From: Microglena sp. YARC
Taxonomy: Eukaryota > Chlorophyta > Chlorophyceae > Chlamydomonadales > Chlamydomonadaceae
Assembly: GCA_022414725.1 (NCBI GenBank)
Contig: CM039464.1
Span: 17,791,405 to 17,855,404 of the forward strand
Reading direction: 5' to 3'
Length of the DNA: 64,000 nucleotides
Below are positions 62,346 through 64,000 of this stretch, piece after piece. The number at the start of each line of letters is the position of its first letter. Within the stretch, counting starts at the first letter, position 1. Under the pieces are notes generated by a model, which was given only the letters and a program-made list of their open reading frames with translations, was not told the origin of the DNA and ran no database searches. The translations under genes were made by a program, and so were the position numbers.

Positions 62346-62580
62346 GCGGCACCTGTCGAGTCGAGTCACAGAGCGACCGACCTCTCGCATCAGGCGGCAC
62401 CTGTGTCGAGTCACATCACAGAGCGACAGACCTCTCGCATCAGGCGGCGGCACCTGTCGAGTCGAGTCACATCACAGAGCGACTTTCGCATCAGGCGGCG
62501 GCACCTGTCGAGTCGAGTCGAGTCGAGTCGAGTCACATCACACGGCGACCTATCGCATCACGGCGGCACCTGTGTCAATA
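62335..62580 (+). repeat. CGGCGGCACCTGTCGAGT array 3
   Basis: Five to six units of the family at 55,735 and 61,246, with an internal gagtc run (62,510-62,533). Confidence 0.88.
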
Positions 62581-62653
62581 CCTCGATACTGTAAGATATC
62601 ACTCACAGATGACGGAAAACCCGGTAAAGTAATCGCAAACGATGATCACATGT

Positions 62654-62750
62654 CAAGCAGAGGCATGCTAGACAATAGATCTCGTATATCTATAGGGGAA
62701 TCGCGGGCCCCACGGAGTGGGGCAGGGGAATTGAGCTGCAGAAACCTGTC
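62654..62750 (+). repeat. Two-hairpin module, subtype B, full copy
   Basis: tcaagcagaggcatgctaga, then ataggggaatcgcgggc, hairpin 2 GCCCCAC-GGA-GTGGGGC (perfect), then gaattgagctgcagaaacc. The next 65 bp (tcaaggcatcaatcaatcat, ctgtggaaaactgtcgcatc) are shared with 59,378-59,440. Confidence 0.85.
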
Positions 62751-62829
62751 AAGGCATCAATCAATCATCACACGCAAAACTGTGGAAAACTGTCGCATCC
62801 ACACCGTCCGTCCGTCACAGCCAGCAAGA

Positions 62830-63195
62830 CTAATTGGTGAATAGATACTTGTTCAAATGCAATTTATGTTTATTGCAAACCTGAAGGAAGTGTATTTCAT
62901 TTGGATGTAGTCTGAATAAGTCAACAGATATGAGGGCTATTTCGATGTCACGTGGACATGTTTGACCCATGTTACAAATTGCATGCAAGAAACGACTTTC
63001 CTTAATTACCAACAATCTCCCTGGTTCTCCAGTTGTTCGCATGTGAGGCAGATCAATTTCTATGTCGTTGAAGTCTTCACAGATCTCATTGCTCAGACTC
63101 ACAGGTATATTATAGCAGGCTTCACGTGAAACAACTCTATCCACATCAGCAACACGTTGAGTGGATGCTTGAATTACCATGAGACATTTTTCCAT
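62830..63195 (-). CDS. Hypothetical protein, paralog of 41,348-41,710
   Basis: 121 residues, not recognised. Shares VIQAST, DVDRVVSR, NEICEDFN, EPGRLLVIKE, FLHAI-NM-QTCP and HKLHLNKYLFT with the other copy. No repeat flanks are shared between the two. Confidence 0.65.
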   Translation of the reverse strand: MEKCLMVIQASTQRVADVDRVVSREACYNIPVSLSNEICEDFNDIEIDLPHMRTTGEPGRLLVIKESRFLHAICNMGQTCPRDIEIALISVDLFRLHPNEIHFLQVCNKHKLHLNKYLFTN

Positions 63196-63840
63196 ATTTG
63201 ATTTTTCCTACAAAACGTTCTGACGTTATTCGAGCTATTATTGTAAATGGTTTAGCCTGATTTGTTTTTTCTCGCACGGTGTCTAGTTCGTATAGCGGGA
63301 CACCCTTTATACAATTTGGCGAGACGTCGGATTCATCTGATTGATTAAGATCACCCAGATGTCTGAGTTTTTGGCACATTCATGCCAACCTGGATGGTGC
63401 CCCTCAAGCGTAAGCCACCCCTCCGGTGCTTTCCTTGTGCGTATTTACGTGCCTCTCAAAATGCACAAAACACATTAAATACGCCTCAAGCAGAAGTAGC
63501 CTAGTGATCGTAGGCGCATAACAAGCGACGTACGAAGGGGAGCCCTCACGACTCACGCAAGTGAACAGGAATAAGATGCACACACGCACATTTGCATCCA
63601 TCGACCGCATGCATGAATGAATCAATGAATCAATGCAAGCAACACACACGTACGTACGTACGAACGAACGAACGAACGAACGAACACACGCAAACGGAGG
63701 AACACTGACGACGACGACGACGATCGAAAAACATCTGACTCCACATGCAAACGGCGGAAACATGTCGTCTCCAAAAGACGTCTTTTCAGAGGTGTTCATG
63801 TGAACACGTTTGAAATAGGGATTGATGTGAGACATCGGGG
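63196..63840. other. Gap with tandem ACGA and a satellite fragment
   Basis: (cgta)n and (cgaa)n at 63,650-63,684, cggcggaaacatgtc shared with 53,070, and a single piece of the 113-bp satellite at 63,781-63,830. The minus-strand frame of 169 codons here is an artefact of these repeats. Confidence 0.55.
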
Positions 63841-64000
63841 TCTGGGCAATCCCCATCTTTGCCGTTGTTGAGCAAGAGAAGGTTGCAACAACAGCGAACG
63901 TCTTAAGGCGCAATACCCCACGTTCAGTGGAGGTACTTGCATCTATTCTGTGCCCTGAGCTGCAGCGACCCTTTCGTGGCGTGCCGTTGCACCCCGAGTG
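63841..64000 (+). pseudogene. Fragment of a third T5orf172-type gene (runs off the window)
   Basis: ccccatctttgccgttgttg then, after a deletion of the charged linker, ggagg-tacttgcatct and cagcg-ccctttcgtggcgt, matching 59,935-60,175 of paralog 2 with about 90 percent identity. The N-terminal domain is absent; a satellite fragment abuts it. Confidence 0.7.

Larger units (their letters stand above)
35245..64000. other. Endogenous large-DNA-virus-like element (right end outside window)
   Basis: From here the DNA changes: no G or C runs above seven that I could see, no CCA microsatellites, compact intronless frames on both strands, and gene types common in nucleocytoplasmic large DNA viruses (prim-pol/D5 helicase, T5orf172, IS607 with TnpB-type nuclease, ankyrin, LRAT-like). 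Intergenic spaces carry a repeat family not found in the first 35 kb. No capsid, packaging ATPase or polymerase is visible. A giant-virus remnant is favoured; a satellite-type or other selfish element is possible. Confidence 0.65.

Noticed and set aside
63404..63913. 169-codon minus-strand frame
   Set aside because: Crosses (CGAA)n, a satellite fragment and the antisense of a T5orf172 fragment.

Overview
The window joins two very different kinds of DNA. Positions 1 to about 35,244 look like nuclear DNA of a green-lineage protist: two long genes made of short GT-AG exons, very long introns full of minisatellites and homopolymers, TTTAGGG-type telomeric motifs, MITEs and tRNA-derived SINEs. From about 35,244 to the window end the DNA looks like an endogenised large-DNA-virus-type element: compact intronless ORFs on both strands, a prim-pol plus D5-like helicase, two IS607/TnpB (Fanzor-type) transposons, T5orf172/GIY-YIG-like proteins, an LRAT-like protein, an ankyrin-like protein, tRNA-like genes and several satellite arrays. 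A prasinophyte alga with endogenous viral elements (Cymbomonas-like) would fit, but the species is inferred.

Host part. Gene A (1,486-17,027, +, 5' end missing) encodes a DUF248/PMT-type putative S-adenosylmethionine methyltransferase; I could place eight exons, and reading phases agree at most junctions. Gene B (23,161 to about 31,285, +) encodes a YjbQ/UPF0047 protein in four exons whose phases join cleanly. The striking feature of both genes is that almost every exon is embedded in a tandem array of decayed copies of its own splice-site-proximal segment. Between and after the genes lie a hAT-like MITE family (three copies, 8-bp target duplications), a tRNA-derived SINE with a 17-bp target duplication, a roughly 2-kb inverted repeat, and a perfect 37-bp inverted repeat enclosing TTTAGGG repeats.

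Element part. A host repeat breaks off at about 35,244. Then follow an LRAT-like gene, small hypothetical genes, IS607 copy 1 (39,219-41,276), a hypothetical gene with a paralog at 62.8 kb, a duplicated module of nuclease-like gene plus tRNA-like sequence (44.3-45.1 and 48.1-48.8 kb), a membrane coiled-coil gene, an ankyrin-like gene, a 222-bp satellite leading into the prim-pol/helicase (broken by clustered frameshifts), IS607 copy 2 (53,207-55,234), two more satellites, and a divergent pair of T5orf172 paralogs. About a dozen copies of a same-strand module with two small hairpins punctuate the intergenic spaces; paired base changes in one stem suggest selection on structure. I saw no capsid, packaging ATPase or DNA polymerase in the window, so this is a fragment, a degraded element or a satellite-like element. 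Many frame breaks are single-base indels in homopolymers, so some may be read errors.
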